Assembly: GCA_030430575.1 (NCBI GenBank)
Contig: JAUIKF010000031.1
Coordinates: forward strand, 1-64,000
Direction of reading: 5' to 3'
Length of the DNA: 64,000 bases
DNA from: Bacteroidia bacterium
GTDB lineage: Bacteria; Bacteroidota; Bacteroidia; J057
Below, one piece after another: positions 25,205 to 33,999 of the stretch. The first letter of the stretch is position 1; each line of letters opens with the position of its first letter. A model generated the notes under the pieces. The model was not told the DNA's origin, ran no database searches, and saw nothing but the letters and a program-made list of their open reading frames with translations. A program made the translations under genes and the position numbers.

Positions 25205-25894
25205 CTATAAAAAATATTTTTTCGCCTCATTCCCCACGCAAAATAACAAATCCAATACACTCACCCCATGCACAAAATCCCCATGCAATTGCGGATAGAC
25301 TGGATATTGCTCATATTCCATCCACTCGAGTGCGATACCTGCTGCCTCAAATTTCTCCACCGCCAAATAGCTTTTGGCAGCAGGGCCACTCAGGTAATGC
25401 GTCGCCCCCAAAGCTTGGCAAATCGCCAGTAATTTCTCCGTCTTATCCCCTCCAAAAGCAAATTCCCGCGACCATCTCAATGGCGTTTCGATAGCTAGCC
25501 GATCGCAGATGGCTTGGAGGAAGTAATGGTTGATGTCGCTGAGAAGGGGGGAAGGGGCATGATGATAGAGAGGAGATATCCAATCCATAACTTCCTCAAA
25601 ATGAGGCGATTGGCGATAAACATGTCGTAGGGTATTTAGGTGTTTTTGGGGCCAATCAGCATTCGATACCTCCACCTCATTCACCTTCTGGGTGAATTTC
25701 CCTTTCACTTGCACAGGAATGGTCAGCCATTTCAATCCATCAGCCGTCTTGATCAAATTCCGATTCCGCCAATCTCGCCGTGTATACTGAGCCTCATCGT
25801 ACAGCACCACCACATCCGCTCGATTGATCGCATCAAAATACCCCTTCCAGGGGATGTAGTTGGATTGGGTGATGAGGATGCGTTTTGTATGCAT
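25205..25894 (-). CDS. WbqC-like protein
   Basis: 229 residues from the Met of MHTKRILITQSNYIPWKGYF; the frame is open another 32 codons upstream, but those codons read through a repeat (CPELAEGF). The opening ITQSNYIPWKGYFDAI and RRDWRNRNLIKT are typical of the WbqC-like family, which is linked to O-antigen loci and probably acts as an aminosugar-modifying enzyme; the reaction is not established. It lies between the NeuD-like and GT2 genes on the same strand. Confidence 0.85.
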   Translation of the reverse strand: MHTKRILITQSNYIPWKGYFDAINRADVVVLYDEAQYTRRDWRNRNLIKTADGLKWLTIPVQVKGKFTQKVNEVEVSNADWPQKHLNTLRHVYRQSPHFEEVMDWISPLYHHAPSPLLSDINHYFLQAICDRLAIETPLRWSREFAFGGDKTEKLLAICQALGATHYLSGPAAKSYLAVEKFEAAGIALEWMEYEQYPVYPQLHGDFVHGVSVLDLLFCVGNEAKKYFL

Positions 25895-25921
25895 ATCTTG
25901 CTGGAAAAACCATACTGTTAT

Positions 25922-26012
25922 GTTACTTTTTTTAGAAAAAAGTAACCAAAATCCTTCGGCAAGCTCAGGACAAGAATCGAAACGGGCCAACCAATGCCAA
26001 CCAATGCCAACC
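25922..26012. repeat. Composite intergenic repeat
   Basis: GTTACTTTTTT (25922-25932) and its exact reverse complement (25936-25946) form a hairpin. Next come CCTTCGGCAAGCTCAGGACA, a form of the CTTCGRCAAGCTCAGG repeat common in many genomes, and a tandem CCAACCAATG at 25988-26012. This occupies the gap between WbqC and GT2. Confidence 0.65.
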
Positions 26013-26053
26013 CTTCAATCCGTCCGCCCACGCCCGTTTCATCCCAGCCGCAC

Positions 26054-26992
26054 TTATTTTTGGCCTGAAGTAATTTTCTCCTCCACGACAAATAGTGGTC
26101 TATCTTTACTCTGCTCAAAGATCTTCCCGATATACAGCCCTGCAATCCCAATACTCAATTGGATCACGCCCGTAGCAAAGAGAATCAGCACAAACAGACT
26201 CGGCCAGCCTGTGGCGTAGCCGTGGGTGAAGTAAGTGATGATCACATACAATCCCCCCAAAAAGGCGGCAAGCGACATCAAAATGCCCGAATACACTGAC
26301 AACCGCAAAAGCTTGTCGGAGTGAGAAGTAAGGCCGCTAATGGCAATATCAAACATGCGCCGAAAGGTATAGGTAGACTTTCCGGCAAAGCGTTTTTGGT
26401 GTTGGACTTCAACGTAAGTGGGTTTTAGGGAAATCCATTTGAGGAGCTGTAGGTAAAGGCGGTCTTTGTCCTTGAGACGAAGGAATGCTGTTTGCACTTG
26501 TCTGGAAATCAAGACCATGCTCCCTAGGTCTAGATCAAATTTCTTGTCGGCCAATAAACGGAACATCCGATTGTACAACCATGCCGCCAGCCCCTTATGC
26601 CAGGCATGTTTTCTGCCTATGCGTTTGGTGAATACCGTCTGGTAGCCAGCCTGGAACTGTTCGTAGAGCGTTTGGATATGCTTTGGGGCATCCTGCAAGT
26701 CACAGTCCATGATGACAATGGCTTCGCCTGTGGCCTCCTGAAGGCCTGCCGTCACGGCATAGTGTTGCCCAAAATTACGGCTCAGCTTGATGCCCGTTAC
26801 TTCGGGATGTATAGCACATTGTTCCACAATCTTTTTCCAAGAATCATCTTTGCTGCCATCTTCTACCAAGATGATTTCGAAATGGGGCGTGAGTTGCTGG
26901 AGTTGGGCCATGAGTTGGGAGACAAGTGTTTCCACGATGCTGGCCGCTTCGTAGACGGGGCTGATGACAGAAATGGCTAAGGGGGAAGGCAT
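26054..26992 (-). CDS. GT2 family glycosyltransferase (DPMS/GtrB type)
   Basis: 312 residues. The GT-A domain shows ISVISPVYEAASIVETLV, ILVEDGSKDDSW, and the DxD-type metal site in IVIMDCDLQDAP. The C-terminus has two membrane helices (SVYSGILMSLAAFLGGLYVI and LFVLILFATGVIQLSIGIAG). This is the architecture of polyprenyl-phosphate glycosyltransferases that load a sugar onto undecaprenyl phosphate on the inner face of the membrane. A GT-C partner would use that lipid-linked sugar; the polytopic membrane protein upstream is a candidate (inference). Confidence 0.88.
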   Translation of the reverse strand: MPSPLAISVISPVYEAASIVETLVSQLMAQLQQLTPHFEIILVEDGSKDDSWKKIVEQCAIHPEVTGIKLSRNFGQHYAVTAGLQEATGEAIVIMDCDLQDAPKHIQTLYEQFQAGYQTVFTKRIGRKHAWHKGLAAWLYNRMFRLLADKKFDLDLGSMVLISRQVQTAFLRLKDKDRLYLQLLKWISLKPTYVEVQHQKRFAGKSTYTFRRMFDIAISGLTSHSDKLLRLSVYSGILMSLAAFLGGLYVIITYFTHGYATGWPSLFVLILFATGVIQLSIGIAGLYIGKIFEQSKDRPLFVVEEKITSGQK

Positions 26993-27007
26993 AAATGGAA
27001 AGATCGA

Positions 27008-28066
27008 TTATTTAAAAAGGTCACTCATTTGATCATTTAGACCACTAATTATTGGTAAATTCTCTAATGGGTCTAATTTGTTGTGTTCAATATTTTTTAT
27101 CAATTCAAGAATGCAGTAATTAACCCTTGATTGAATCATTAACCAATCATTTAGGGAAATGGCGTTAAATAAGTTTTGGTTCCTACCTTCATTCCACTGA
27201 GCCTGAAGAAGGATCATGGCATTAAAGAGTTCGAGATCACATTTTTGGAAAAAATTAATCAAATATTCTAAGGCTAGTCCAGTTTCGTTTCTTGAGATAT
27301 GGGTATAAATCTGATTCCTAAAGCCTTCTGTCCATTCGTATATTTCTTTTGCTTTAAAGAAATAACCTCTATAGCTTTTATTTTGGTTTTTTGTGATTTG
27401 GACTTCCTGGTTAAAGAGAAATACATCTCTCCTTCTTTCTCCAAACCCCTCAACAATCTCTGGCATTGTTACCCTTAATACAACGGAAGTAAACCCCAGT
27501 CTCAAAGGAGTAATATGAAAAATCCAAGTTGAAAAATCGGATTCGTTAATAATTTGTTCTTGTGTGCTCAGGTTTTTGATAAACAGATGGTCTTTGAGTG
27601 AATTCTCCTCTAGGTTGACAACCATCAACTTATTTATTTCTATTTCACTTATTTTGGTATTAGGACCTAGGTTTTCTTTTTGAATTTGTTCAGCAAGGTC
27701 TTTCTTCCCAATCCTTATCATATATTCATGGTCTTCCCCAATTTCTAATAAATAAGGCAACTCAAACATCATAATGCCTGAAAATCCACCACCTTCTAAA
27801 TCCAGAGCAATAATAATCGTTTCTTCATCCTTTATTAGCCCTGATTCAAGAAGGGTATTTTTTAAAAAAATTTCCTGTCCTGTTCCTTTACTAATTAACC
27901 TGTAAGCATATCGTTCCCCAGGTCGTTTTATTTCCACTTCATCCCAAGAGAGAATTTCATTTAAAACGTCTTGACCAGTTATAGTATTTAATACCTCAAT
28001 ATCACGTTCAAAACCACTTGGCATTACCCTTATTGTTAGCCATATTTTTTTCTCAAGTTTATCCAT
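27008..28066 (-). CDS. Ubiquitin-like (YukD-type) domain protein with EAD11-like C-terminus
   Basis: 352 residues from ATG 28066 (TTG five codons earlier is possible). Residues about 5-90 look like a beta-grasp ubiquitin/YukD domain: KIWLTIRVMPSGFERDIEVL, YAYRLISKGTGQEI, then LLESGLIKDEETIIIA. The middle has a beta-sandwich pattern (WIFHITPLRLGFTSVVLRV). The C-terminus (YLINFFQKCDLELFNAMIL ... SLNDWLMIQSRVNYCILELI) resembles effector-associated domain 11, an adaptor of NTPase-based biological conflict systems; assignments are by pattern memory. No effector partner lies beside it. It is AT-rich and sits between two glycan-type genes on the same strand with 11- and 15-bp gaps. Confidence 0.7.
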   Translation of the reverse strand: MDKLEKKIWLTIRVMPSGFERDIEVLNTITGQDVLNEILSWDEVEIKRPGERYAYRLISKGTGQEIFLKNTLLESGLIKDEETIIIALDLEGGGFSGIMMFELPYLLEIGEDHEYMIRIGKKDLAEQIQKENLGPNTKISEIEINKLMVVNLEENSLKDHLFIKNLSTQEQIINESDFSTWIFHITPLRLGFTSVVLRVTMPEIVEGFGERRRDVFLFNQEVQITKNQNKSYRGYFFKAKEIYEWTEGFRNQIYTHISRNETGLALEYLINFFQKCDLELFNAMILLQAQWNEGRNQNLFNAISLNDWLMIQSRVNYCILELIKNIEHNKLDPLENLPIISGLNDQMSDLFK

Positions 28067-28077
28067 AATTTTTTGGC

Positions 28078-29259
28078 TCAATAATAATTGCCATCAAGGA
28101 GTATCCTCCCCAAATAGCACAATCCCGCTAATACGTGCAAGCCTAGCACCCCTAAAACGACTTTGTCTTTTGCCCGCCAAGTCTGCCACTTCATCCAATT
28201 AGCTGCGCTCACCAAGAACAGCAAATAATTGCTGATATACGCTTGCCAGGCAAAATTGCAGTCATACTCGCGGGGACCGGTCTCGGTCAGGAGGATGAAA
28301 ATCAGCAGACTGACTGCCATCAAAGCCCAACTATAGCGAAGCCAGAGAGATTTGAAGGCTTGTTGAGGGTAGGCAAATAATAAGGAAAGCGGAAAGGCGA
28401 TAGAAGCTAATAATGACCACAATAGGTTTGGGGAGTGGTGTTGCCAGACATGGAAAGGGGCAATGGTGATGCCCGAGGTGTCTGGGGCGACGGAGCTATA
28501 GGAGTTTTGTAGGTAAATAAACCAGAATTCGCCAAGGGTAAAGGCTGCGCCCAAGACCACAGGGATCAGGCTCCACCAGAAAGTTTTTTTTAGCCCAAAC
28601 CTCGCCAACGAAAATAAGGGAAATACCACGCCAAAGCAGAAAAAAAAACTAGGCTTTACCAGGACCCCCAACACCGAAAAAAGACTCATCCATAAGGCGA
28701 GTTTCAGGCTAGGATTTTGTAAAAACCGCACTGATTGCCAGAAGAGAATCAGGACAAAGGGCATCAGGAAAATGAGCGTAGAATTGTGCCAAAGGGTAGG
28801 GGAGAACTGGCCAATGACAAAGTTTTTGGGGCCTGGAAGACAAGTAGCTGTAAGCAGTGTGAGGGTGAGTGGGAGTGTGAGCGGGGAGATAGTTTTGCGA
28901 GGGTTTTGGAATTTGATCAAAAAGGCTAAGCTGATTCGAAATTTTAGCCAAATACTCGCGCCCAGCACCAGAATACACGCCCCAATCAACATATAGGGAT
29001 TGCTTTGAAAAAAGGCCAATGCCCAGACGGCCAGATAGAAAAGGAAATTGGCGAGGTAATGATCCCCTGCCAGCATCAGCTTGAGGTAATAGACATGATC
29101 TTGGATGTCTGTAGGGATTTTGAGGAGAAAGATGAGGAAGAAGAATCCCAAGGAAGTTGTCAAAACTGCCAAATCCAGGAAAAAAAGACCTCGGAGGTTT
29201 CTAAAACCTCCGAGGTCTCTCAATTTACTGGCTATACTACCCAACAATTTATTAATCAA
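28078..29259 (-). CDS. Polytopic membrane protein, paralogue of the 31838-33028 protein
   Basis: Up to 393 residues with about ten hydrophobic helices. It shares a colinear pattern with the protein at 31838-33028: SLGFFFLIFLLKIPTDIQDHV near the N-terminus, WHNSTLIFLMP, and PSFFFCFGVVFPLF. The layout resembles GT-C glycosyltransferase-like proteins, but I do not recognise a family. Residues about 14-27 (RDLGGFRN...) are encoded by a perfect inverted repeat (29186-29218). The paralogue shows no equivalent, so the true start may be a TTG after the repeat. It is probably co-transcribed with the ubiquitin-like/EAD gene. Confidence 0.7.
   Translation of the reverse strand: MINKLLGSIASKLRDLGGFRNLRGLFFLDLAVLTTSLGFFFLIFLLKIPTDIQDHVYYLKLMLAGDHYLANFLFYLAVWALAFFQSNPYMLIGACILVLGASIWLKFRISLAFLIKFQNPRKTISPLTLPLTLTLLTATCLPGPKNFVIGQFSPTLWHNSTLIFLMPFVLILFWQSVRFLQNPSLKLALWMSLFSVLGVLVKPSFFFCFGVVFPLFSLARFGLKKTFWWSLIPVVLGAAFTLGEFWFIYLQNSYSSVAPDTSGITIAPFHVWQHHSPNLLWSLLASIAFPLSLLFAYPQQAFKSLWLRYSWALMAVSLLIFILLTETGPREYDCNFAWQAYISNYLLFLVSAANWMKWQTWRAKDKVVLGVLGLHVLAGLCYLGRILLDGNYY
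29186..29218. repeat. Inverted repeat AGACCTCGGAGGTTT, 15-bp arms
   Basis: AGACCTCGGAGGTTT (29186-29200) and its exact reverse complement (29204-29218) surround a 3-nt loop, with an A/T run on the left. The same arm with one change is found at 31782-31830. This copy lies inside the N-terminal coding region of the membrane protein. Confidence 0.85.
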
Positions 29260-29280
29260 TAATCAGTCAATTTATAATTT

Positions 29281-30171
29281 CTACAACGTCCTCGCCTTAA
29301 ACGTATCCCCTTGTGACAAATCCCCCGTCTCAAATCCCTTCTTGAACCACCGCATACGCTGAGCAGATGTGCCATGTGTAAATGATTCTGGCACAACATA
29401 GCCTTGCGCTCTGCGCTGCAAGCGATCGTCCCCAATGGCTTGGGCCGCATTTAGTGCTTCTTCGATATCTCCTCTTTCGAGGATATTCATCATGCTCTGG
29501 GCGTGGTGTGCCCATACGCCTGAAAGGAAGTCCGCCTGAAGCTCCAAACGGACAGACAATTGGTTGTTTTCTGCTTTGCTGAGTCGGCGACGCTGCGAAT
29601 GAACTTGGTCAGTAATGCCAAGCAGATTCTGAACGTGGTGCGCCACTTCGTGTGCTACAACGTAAGCCATGGCGAAGTCTCCTTTGGCGCCGAAGCGGTT
29701 TTGCAACTCATCGTAGAACGTCAGGTCTATGTAGAGCTTATTGTCTCCGGGGCAATAAAAAGGCCCCGTTGCTGAGCTGGCGAAGCCACAGGCAGAGCGC
29801 ACTTGCCCTCTAAAAAGCACCAAGACAGGTTCTTGGTAGCGCCTGCCCAACTGCTCTTGAAATAGTTTGTGCCAAACGTCTTCGGTGTATTTTAATGTCA
29901 CAGATACAAACTGTGCTAGCTCATCATTCTGGGTATCAGTCACATAGGGGCTATTGCTTTGTTCTGTAGCGACAGCACCACCGCCTCCGCCGACTTGATC
30001 TAGCAAGGCCATAGGATTTTGGCCGAGAGCCAGGGCAATAAGGACAATGATGATGGTTCCAATTCCGAGGCCTCCACCTACTCTTCGCGTGTTTCTTCTT
30101 CTATTTCCACCACCTCCGCCACCGCGGCGGTCTTCAATATTAGAACTGCCTTGTCTTCCTTTCCAGCGCAT
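29281..30171 (-). CDS. YpfJ-type neutral zinc metallopeptidase
   Basis: 296 residues from MRWKGRQGSSN (a more distal in-frame Met adds 13 residues). The N-terminus is Gly/Arg-rich, followed by one membrane helix (IGTIIIVLIALALG) and an extracytoplasmic domain of the PF04228 (YpfJ) family: FRGQVRSACGFASSATGPFY, PGDNKLYIDLTFYDEL and the zinc-binding AYVVAHEVAHHVQ. The third ligand is likely the Glu of RLELQADFLSG. Substrates of the family are unknown. It is divergent from pepD. Confidence 0.88.
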   Translation of the reverse strand: MRWKGRQGSSNIEDRRGGGGGGNRRRNTRRVGGGLGIGTIIIVLIALALGQNPMALLDQVGGGGGAVATEQSNSPYVTDTQNDELAQFVSVTLKYTEDVWHKLFQEQLGRRYQEPVLVLFRGQVRSACGFASSATGPFYCPGDNKLYIDLTFYDELQNRFGAKGDFAMAYVVAHEVAHHVQNLLGITDQVHSQRRRLSKAENNQLSVRLELQADFLSGVWAHHAQSMMNILERGDIEEALNAAQAIGDDRLQRRAQGYVVPESFTHGTSAQRMRWFKKGFETGDLSQGDTFKARTL

Positions 30172-30306
30172 AATGGTTTGGTTTGTAGTTAAGTTATTGG
30201 TGTAAATCAATCAATTTATCGGCTCTTATTCAATTCTTTTGACGATTTACATACCATTTGTCACACCTATTCCTTAGTTTTCGGCAAAATTTATAGAAAA
30301 TAACCA

Positions 30307-31764
30307 ATGAGCATTCGAATATTAGAACCCCAACCTCTCTGGAATCACTTCGCAGATCTGAATGAAGTCCCACGTCCTTCAAAAAAGGAAGAGCGTGTCA
30401 TCGCCTTTATGAAGAAGTTTGGTGAGACCTTGGGACTCGAAACCATGGAAGATCACATCGGCAATGTGATCATTCGTAAACCTGCCAGCGAAGGCATGGA
30501 GGACCGCCAGACGGTCGTTTTGCAAAGCCATTTAGATATGGTTCACCAAAAAAATGCCGATACGGATTTTGATTTCGATACCCAAGGGATTCAAATGCAT
30601 ATAGATCCCGAAGACGGGGATTGGGTACGGGCAAAAGGGACGACCTTGGGCGCTGATAATGGGATTGGGGTGGCTGCCATCATGGCATTACTTTCCTCCG
30701 AAGACATTATTCACCCTCCCTTGGAAGCCTTATTTACCATCGATGAAGAAACGGGGATGACTGGGGCACTGGAGCTGAAAGGCGGTTTGCTTCATGGAGA
30801 TATTATGCTCAACCTCGATACCGAGGACGACGATGAACTGACGATTGGGTGTGCAGGCGGGATTGACGTTACGGCAAAGGGTGATTATACTACCACCTCT
30901 GCTACAAGGGGTGATGTCGGGTACAAAATTACGGTCAAAGGCTTAACAGGAGGCCATTCCGGAATGGATATTCATCTGGGGCGAGGCAATGCCAATAAGC
31001 TGATGAATCGTTTGTTGCTTGGCGCTGGCACAGCCAAGGTCCATGAGATTGATGGAGGCGGCTTGAGGAATGCGATTCCTCGTGAATCCGTAGCTATAGT
31101 TGCCATAAATCGACCCGACCAGGTAGCTTTCGAAGCGTATATCAAAGAACAAACAGCCATATTCCAAAGTGAATATTCCTTTACTGATCCTGACCTTGAA
31201 GTAGTGTTGGAAGAAATAAATGCCCCGGCAAATGTCTTGGATGCTGATTTTCAGGGAAAATTCCTTCGTGCTGTTTACGCTTGCCTTAACGGTATCTACC
31301 GCATGAGTCCAGCCATTGAAGGGCTTGTTCAAACCTCAAACAACCTCGCTCGTGTACTTGTTAAGGAGGGAAAATATGAAGTCATGTGCCTGACGCGTAG
31401 TTCGGTAGATACAGAAAAAATGGACCTCGCGGCGGGCCTCAAAGCGACTTTTGAGTTGACGGGTGCGTCTGTTTCTTTTGGTGGTAACTATCCTGGCTGG
31501 ACGCCGCGTCCTGATGCAGGTATCGTAAAGCTCATGAGCAATTTGTATCAAGAGCTATTTGAAGAAGGTGCTAATGTCAATGCTTGCCATGCGGGTCTCG
31601 AATGTGGCATTTTGGGCACCAATTACCCAGACATGGAGATGATCTCTTTTGGTCCCAATATTCGCGGCGCACATTCCCCTGACGAAAAAGTACAAATCAG
31701 TTCCGTCCAGAAGTTTTGGGCCTTCTTGCTGGAAACGCTGAAGCGGATTCCGGTGAAAGGGTAG
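30307..31764 (+). CDS. pepD: Aminoacyl-histidine dipeptidase (M20C, cytosol non-specific dipeptidase)
   Basis: 485 residues, full family length. The two-zinc catalytic domain shows VVLQSHLDMVHQK, GADNGIGVAAIMALL, the bridging Glu pair in TIDEETGMTGA, LDTEDDDELTIG and GPNIRGAHSPDE. A lid domain with GGHSGMDIHLGRGNA lies in the middle. PepD hydrolyses a broad range of dipeptides, including carnosine-type Xaa-His, in the cytosol. It is monocistronic, with a hairpin terminator 18 bp after the stop shared with the convergent membrane protein gene. Confidence 0.93.
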   Translation: MSIRILEPQPLWNHFADLNEVPRPSKKEERVIAFMKKFGETLGLETMEDHIGNVIIRKPASEGMEDRQTVVLQSHLDMVHQKNADTDFDFDTQGIQMHIDPEDGDWVRAKGTTLGADNGIGVAAIMALLSSEDIIHPPLEALFTIDEETGMTGALELKGGLLHGDIMLNLDTEDDDELTIGCAGGIDVTAKGDYTTTSATRGDVGYKITVKGLTGGHSGMDIHLGRGNANKLMNRLLLGAGTAKVHEIDGGGLRNAIPRESVAIVAINRPDQVAFEAYIKEQTAIFQSEYSFTDPDLEVVLEEINAPANVLDADFQGKFLRAVYACLNGIYRMSPAIEGLVQTSNNLARVLVKEGKYEVMCLTRSSVDTEKMDLAAGLKATFELTGASVSFGGNYPGWTPRPDAGIVKLMSNLYQELFEEGANVNACHAGLECGILGTNYPDMEMISFGPNIRGAHSPDEKVQISSVQKFWAFLLETLKRIPVKG

Positions 31765-31781
31765 GGCTTTGAGTTATACAG

Positions 31782-31830
31782 AGACCTCGGAGGATTTTTG
31801 CCATTATGGCTATTTAATCCTCCGAGGTCT
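31782..31830. terminator. Bidirectional hairpin between convergent genes
   Basis: AGACCTCGGAGGATT (31782-31796) pairs perfectly with AATCCTCCGAGGTCT (31816-31830). The 19-nt loop contains GCCATTATGGC, itself a small palindrome. TTTT follows on the plus strand. It separates the ends of pepD and the convergent membrane protein gene and shares its arms with the repeat at 29186. Confidence 0.75.
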
Positions 31831-31837
31831 TTTGCAT

Positions 31838-33028
31838 TTAATAATACGACCCTGTCACCAAAATTTTCCCCAAATACACGACGCCTGCTATCACATGCAG
31901 CGAGAAAACAGCTAGACAGACCTTGACCCGCCAACCAATAACCTTGTTGAGTGGATCGCCTTGTAACATAGGAATTAACTTCAGCAAGTCACGCACAGTC
32001 ACCATAAACAGCATAAAGCTACACACTACCGCCTGCCATGCAAAATTGCCGTGTAAGGCGCGGTCCCCTGTTTCTGCTACCAAGATAAAGATCACCATGG
32101 CGACTAAAAACAGCACCCAGGCGTAGGTCAATGCACTTGTTTTTTGGATAAATTGAGGGAAGCAAATGAGGAAGGTCAAGGGGAACAATAGGGAGCTAAT
32201 CAGCGACCAGATATAATTGGAGGTGGAAGCCCCCCAGACGAGAAAAGGGGCGATCTGTACCCCCGATGCCTCCGTGGCCACCGCATCGGGTAGGCTAGGG
32301 CTAAGGCGGAAGATCAGGTAGTATTGTCCCGCCAATACAATTCCCCCAATCACAACAGGCAACATCGCCCACCAAAAAGACCTTTTTACCCCAAACCTCA
32401 TCAGAACAAATAAGGGGAACACTGGCGCAAAACAGAAGAAAAAACTGGGTTTGATGAGGATACTCAATACAGCAAGTCCTGTCAATATCCAGGCTTCTCT
32501 TCGATTGGGTTCTCCTATAGCGAAAAACTGATAGGATCGGGTAAAAAGAATAATCGCTACGGGCATCAATAAAATGGTCGTTGAATTATGCCACACGTTG
32601 GGATTGATCTGTCCAAGAAAATAATGATCTGGCCCCGGGAGATTAGAGGCAAATACCAGTAAAAATGCTCCGATTATCGCAAATAGGGTATATTGAGAGC
32701 CAGGATGAAGCGGCCATTCAAAGTAATGAACCGCAGCGCGGTATTTGGCCACCATCGCAAAAGAAACCACGATAATCGAAGCGGCACCCAAAGCATAAAA
32801 ATTATTTTGCCCTAATCCCACCAGATAGATCAATAGGTAATAGATAAAATTGGCCCGAATCAACCGCCCTTCCAGCATCTCCTGAAGCTGATAGATATGA
32901 CCTTGAAGGTCTGTCCAGATTCCTTTATAAAATATCAGGCTATAAAATCCCAAGGAGATTACCAGCACCAGCAGTTGGAATAGCATTTGCCATCTGCGTT
33001 TCTTGCCAAGAAGTGTTGGGTTAAGCAT
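31838..33028 (-). CDS. Polytopic membrane protein, paralogue of the 28078-29259 protein
   Basis: 396 residues from MLNPTLLGKKRRWQ; a start 14 codons upstream (33070) would be read through an inverted repeat. It has about ten membrane helices. It shares ISLGFYSLIFYKGIWTDLQG, PGPDHYFLGQINPNVWHNST and PSFFFCFAPVFPLF with its paralogue, with the conserved WHNST and a C-terminal short tail ending GSYY versus GNYY. The family is not recognised; a GT-C-like membrane glycosyltransferase is possible. The two paralogues flank the YpfJ and PepD genes. Confidence 0.72.
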   Translation of the reverse strand: MLNPTLLGKKRRWQMLFQLLVLVISLGFYSLIFYKGIWTDLQGHIYQLQEMLEGRLIRANFIYYLLIYLVGLGQNNFYALGAASIIVVSFAMVAKYRAAVHYFEWPLHPGSQYTLFAIIGAFLLVFASNLPGPDHYFLGQINPNVWHNSTTILLMPVAIILFTRSYQFFAIGEPNRREAWILTGLAVLSILIKPSFFFCFAPVFPLFVLMRFGVKRSFWWAMLPVVIGGIVLAGQYYLIFRLSPSLPDAVATEASGVQIAPFLVWGASTSNYIWSLISSLLFPLTFLICFPQFIQKTSALTYAWVLFLVAMVIFILVAETGDRALHGNFAWQAVVCSFMLFMVTVRDLLKLIPMLQGDPLNKVIGWRVKVCLAVFSLHVIAGVVYLGKILVTGSYY

Positions 33029-33046
33029 CTCCACGCTAAGAATTTC

Positions 33047-33113
33047 ACCATATAAGGCATATAAGAACATATAAGTTTCTCTTTCTTCTATGACCTTATA
33101 TGTCTTATATGGT
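33047..33113. repeat. ATATAAG inverted repeat
   Basis: ACCATATAAGGCATATAAG (33047-33065) faces CTTATATGTCTTATATGGT (33095-33113); 18 of 19 positions pair. It is a short palindromic repeat in the gap between the divergent membrane protein and dioxygenase-like genes. Confidence 0.75.
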
Positions 33114-33174
33114 TGTTAAATTGGTTTTGGCAAATATCCCTATAATTTGGTTAATTGTAAGGGTAAAATGAACT

Positions 33175-33999
33175 ATGAAGCGGGCGATGCATTATACTAT
33201 TGATGGACAAGCAGTTCATTATGAACTGGAAGGGGAAAGCATAACGGGCGATGACCATATTTTGCTAAAACAGGATGATGACTTGACTGCCCAGGCAGCT
33301 TGGCACCAGGCAGGATATACCCTTGCACCCTTTCTTGAACTGGCGCAATTTCATGCGTTGAATCGAGGCATTGAAAGCTTGATTTATCAGCTCATGGAGG
33401 AAGAAACGGGCAAGGCCATCACACCATTTCCCCTCTATACCTATCACCAACAAGTTGATGATGACCTCCACGCGGCGTTGATCAGCCGTATTCGTGGATG
33501 CTTTAAAGCGGATCTGCTACCAATTCCTCGTCAAGTCATCGAAGATCGTATCGGCCAAATATGTGGCATTTCCCTTACCCTGAGTAATCCTGCCCTGAAC
33601 GGCGATGCCTACTTTTGCCTCCGCATCGTGCGCCCTGGCGTCAAAGCCGACAATAATCCTCCTCACAGAGATGTGTACCTCGATCACCTTCGTAATGGAA
33701 TCAATATCTATGCACCACTAGCGGGCAGCAATGCGCTTTCTTCCTTGCCGATCATGCCAGGCAGTCACCTCCTGAGTGAAGCCGAAATCGCACGGACAGA
33801 CTCAGGTGCGAAGATAAATGGCTCTCCATTTACAGTGCCTTGTATTACTGCTGTAAAAGAGGACTTGGCCCTTATCCGCCCCAATCCCCACATCAATGAA
33901 ATCATGGTATTTTCGCCATATCTCGTCCATGGAGGAGCCATAAACATGAATGAAGATATCACACGAGTTTCCCTGGAAATGCGTTTTTTTAGAAAATGA
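33175..33999 (+). CDS. Phytanoyl-CoA dioxygenase-like 2-oxoglutarate/Fe(II) oxygenase
   Basis: 274 residues. The core shows the iron-binding facial triad: His and Asp in PPHRDVYLDHL and the distal His in PYLVHGGAIN, followed by TRVSLEMRF, whose Arg would bind 2-oxoglutarate. This fits the PhyH-like family, which hydroxylates varied small molecules; the substrate is unknown. It overlaps the alpha/beta hydrolase gene by 4 bp (ATGA), so the two are co-translated and probably act in one pathway. Confidence 0.75.
   Translation: MKRAMHYTIDGQAVHYELEGESITGDDHILLKQDDDLTAQAAWHQAGYTLAPFLELAQFHALNRGIESLIYQLMEEETGKAITPFPLYTYHQQVDDDLHAALISRIRGCFKADLLPIPRQVIEDRIGQICGISLTLSNPALNGDAYFCLRIVRPGVKADNNPPHRDVYLDHLRNGINIYAPLAGSNALSSLPIMPGSHLLSEAEIARTDSGAKINGSPFTVPCITAVKEDLALIRPNPHINEIMVFSPYLVHGGAINMNEDITRVSLEMRFFRK

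Noticed and set aside
25896-25990. N-terminal extension of WbqC
   Set aside because: It reads through the CTTCGGCAAGCTCAGG repeat and a hairpin; the conserved family start is at 25894.
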